This document shows, in pieces, positions 3,554 to 5,434 of a stretch of DNA of 5,434 bases; positions within the stretch are counted from its first letter, which is position 1; each line of letters begins with the position of its first letter. The notes beneath the pieces were generated by a model, which was given only the letters and a program-made list of their open reading frames with translations, was not told where the DNA came from and made no database searches. Source of the stretch: Anaerolineae bacterium (GTDB lineage: Bacteria > Chloroflexota > Anaerolineae > JACIWP01); assembly GCA_014360855.1 (NCBI GenBank), contig JACIWP010000209.1:1-5434 (forward strand), read 5' to 3'. Made by a program: the position numbers and the translations under genes.

Positions 3554-5434
3554 TTACGCCGGCACGTCCCGCTGTTCCCCGCCGCTGGCGGCTCCCCTTA
3601 TCAGACAGGACTGGAGTGCCTGCGCCGCGGAGCTGGAGGCGAAACAAGTGATGCGGTCGCCGGCCTGGATGACGGTATCGCCGTGCGGGATGACCACCTG
3701 ACCGTCCTTGCGCCGGATGGAGACAAACACCGCATCCGCCGGCAGGGTCTGTGACAGCTCGCGGATGGTCCGCCCCACACAGCCGCTGTCCGGTGGAATT
3801 GTGATCTCGATGAACTCGGTGCCGTCCAGCCGGCGCAGGGAAAGCTGGGCGGCGCGATGCTGAAGCTCCGCCCGGCGGGTCAACGCCAGGTTGTATGCCC
3901 GCAGGATGTCGGCGCGGCGGATGATGCCCACCAGCTTGCGCGGATCCTCTCGTGAGACTACCGGCAGCCGGCCCACACCTCGCAGGGTCATGCGGCGCAG
4001 GGCCGCGGCCATCGGCTCATCCGGATAGGCGACCAGCGTCTCACGTGTGGCAATTTGTCCCACAGGGGTGTCTAGCAGCAGGTGTTTGTCCAGCGCGCGC
4101 TCCACATCCTGCAGAGTGACGATGCCGTAGAGGTTGCCCTCTTCATCTACCACCGGGAAGCCGTGGTGTTTGGTGCGGTTGAACTCGTCCAGCAGTTCGC
4201 CGAGGGTCATGGTGGTGGAGACGGTATCCGGATTGGTGGTCATGGCTTCGCTCACCAGGACCCCCTGCATGATGTCTACATCGCGCCCTTGGGAGAGTCG
4301 CACGCCGCGGCGGGAGAGCTTGATGGTGTAGATGGACTCTCCTTTGAGCAGATGCCGGCCGATGACCGTGGCAATGACCACGGAGAGCATAAGCGGCAGA
4401 ATGATGTGATAATCGCCGGTCATCTCGAAGAGGATGAGCACCGCGGTGATGGGGGCGCTGGTGGAGCCGGCAAACACCGCGGCCATCCCCACCAGAGCAT
4501 AGGCGCCGGCCGGCGCGGGGATGCCCGGGAAGAGCATCGCCATGATCTGGCCGAAGGCATTGCCCAGCATCGCGCCGATGAAGAGCGCCGGCGCAAAGAC
4601 GCCGCCCGATGCGCCGGAACCCAGGGTCAGCGCGGTGGCGATCATCTTCAGGAAGATCAAGGTCAGCAGGATGTGCGGGAGGCCGGTGCCGGCCAGGGCC
4701 ATCTCGATCATCCCGTATCCGTTTCCGAAGACCTGGGGGATGTGGTCGAACCGCAGGGCGGGGACGACCGAATACGCGGTGGCGAGCACACCCAGGAGCG
4801 CACCGCCGATGGCCGGCTTGACCCATTCGGGGATCGCTTTGATGGCGTCGAAGATGTCCTCCATCTTGTAAATCAACTGCGTGTAGGGCACGGCCACCAT
4901 GCCGGCCAGGACGCCCAGCAAGGCGTAGAAGGCGAATTCCCACAGCGAATGGATGGTGTAAGTGGGAATGATAAAGGCCGGCATCTCTCCAAAAGCGATG
5001 CGCCCGATGATGGCGGAGCTGACGGCCGAGATGACCACCATCCCAAAGCTGAGCGCGTTGATCTCACCCAGAATGATCTCCAGGGAGAACATGACGCCGG
5101 CGATGGGCGCGTTGAAGACTGCTGCGATGCCGGCTGCCGCGCCGCACGCGACCAACGTGCGCACCTGTATGGTCGACATCTTCATGATTTGGGCCAGGGT
5201 AGAGCCCAGCGCAGCCCCAACCTGGACAATGGGGCCTTCGCTACCGACGGACCCCCCTGTTCCGATGGTGATGGCGGAGGCGATCGACTTGATGACCGCC
5301 ACGATGGGGCGAATGCGCCCGCCGCGCAATGCCACAGCCTCCATCACTTCCGGCACCCCGTGGCCCTTGGCTTCGCGCGCGAAGAAATAGATGAGCGGGC
5401 CGACCAGAAGTCCACCTACGGCCGGCACGAGGAC
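3554..5434 (-). CDS. ClC-family anion channel/transporter with CBS pair and TrkA-C domain (N-terminus missing)
   Basis: This integral membrane protein conducts chloride or a related anion. The frame is open to the window edge, so the first helices are missing; residues here are counted from a GTG at 5428, which is unlikely to be the true start. Visible ClC signatures are GHGVPE (22-27), GSEGP (62-66) with gating Glu64, FNAPIAG (105-111), GGVFAP (275-280), and Tyr367, which aligns with the pore Tyr445 of E. coli ClC. The position of the E. coli proton-path Glu203 is Ile118, and Ser107 is replaced by His23. Two CBS domains (about 388-448 and 456-515) follow, then a TrkA-C/RCK-C domain (about 535-610). 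The CBS and TrkA-C tails suggest control by a nucleotide or another ligand. It ends with TAA, and arsR follows after 119 nt with its own promoter, so the two are probably separate units. Family assignment is certain. Confidence 0.95.
   Translation of the reverse strand, partial: VLVPAVGGLLVGPLIYFFAREAKGHGVPEVMEAVALRGGRIRPIVAVIKSIASAITIGTGGSVGSEGPIVQVGAALGSTLAQIMKMSTIQVRTLVACGAAAGIAAVFNAPIAGVMFSLEIILGEINALSFGMVVISAVSSAIIGRIAFGEMPAFIIPTYTIHSLWEFAFYALLGVLAGMVAVPYTQLIYKMEDIFDAIKAIPEWVKPAIGGALLGVLATAYSVVPALRFDHIPQVFGNGYGMIEMALAGTGLPHILLTLIFLKMIATALTLGSGASGGVFAPALFIGAMLGNAFGQIMAMLFPGIPAPAGAYALVGMAAVFAGSTSAPITAVLILFEMTGDYHIILPLMLSVVIATVIGRHLLKGESIYTIKLSRRGVRLSQGRDVDIMQGVLVSEAMTTNPDTVSTTMTLGELLDEFNRTKHHGFPVVDEEGNLYGIVTLQDVERALDKHLLLDTPVGQIATRETLVAYPDEPMAAALRRMTLRGVGRLPVVSREDPRKLVGIIRRADILRAYNLALTRRAELQHRAAQLSLRRLDGTEFIEITIPPDSGCVGRTIRELSQTLPADAVFVSIRRKDGQVVIPHGDTVIQAGDRITCFASSSAAQALQSCLIRGAASGGEQRDVPA

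Noticed and set aside
4143..4943. A 266-codon minus-strand ORF inside the ClC gene
   Set aside because: It is an alternative frame of the ClC coding region, rich in Arg, His and Gly, with no recognisable domain.

Overview
The window is G+C-rich (roughly 60-65%). Every convincing gene lies on the minus strand, so transcription runs from high to low coordinates. The protein styles suggest a bacterium of the Chloroflexota/Anaerolineae kind: a ClC channel with CBS and TrkA-C tails, a large CSC-motif permease, and a radical SAM/SPASM protein with a Cys-rich tail. That taxonomic guess comes from memory of similar proteins and is weak. The palindrome GCCGGC is strikingly common throughout.

Layout in transcription order. 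(1) 5434-3554: a ClC-family anion channel/transporter whose N-terminus lies beyond the window edge, followed by two CBS domains and a TrkA-C domain. (2) 3553-3435: a gap holding a strong sigma70-type promoter whose -35 box sits in a perfect 15-nt palindrome. (3) 3434-3072: an ArsR/SmtB-type metalloregulator with two Cys clusters. (4) 3071-2807: a leader region with a second promoter, a GC-rich hairpin, a 32-codon ORF with an excellent Shine-Dalgarno sequence, and a small hairpin over the next start codon. (5) 2803-2624: a 59-residue acidic protein of unknown function. (6) 2610-1507: a radical SAM/SPASM enzyme. (7) 1473-1: a large DUF318/ArsP-type permease with a CSC motif, open at the window edge.

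Genes 5-7 are packed with gaps of 13 and 33 nt and look like one operon (the small ORFs, then the radical SAM enzyme, then the permease). arsR lies just upstream with its own promoter, and read-through into the operon is possible. The simplest reading is a metal- or metalloid-responsive unit: a Cys-rich sensor, an Fe-S radical enzyme with a tiny partner, and a Cys-containing membrane exporter. Its substrate is not revealed. Arsenic is suggested by ArsR and the ArsP-like permease. Tungsten-enzyme maturation is suggested by the style of the radical SAM tail. The ClC gene may be an unrelated neighbour.
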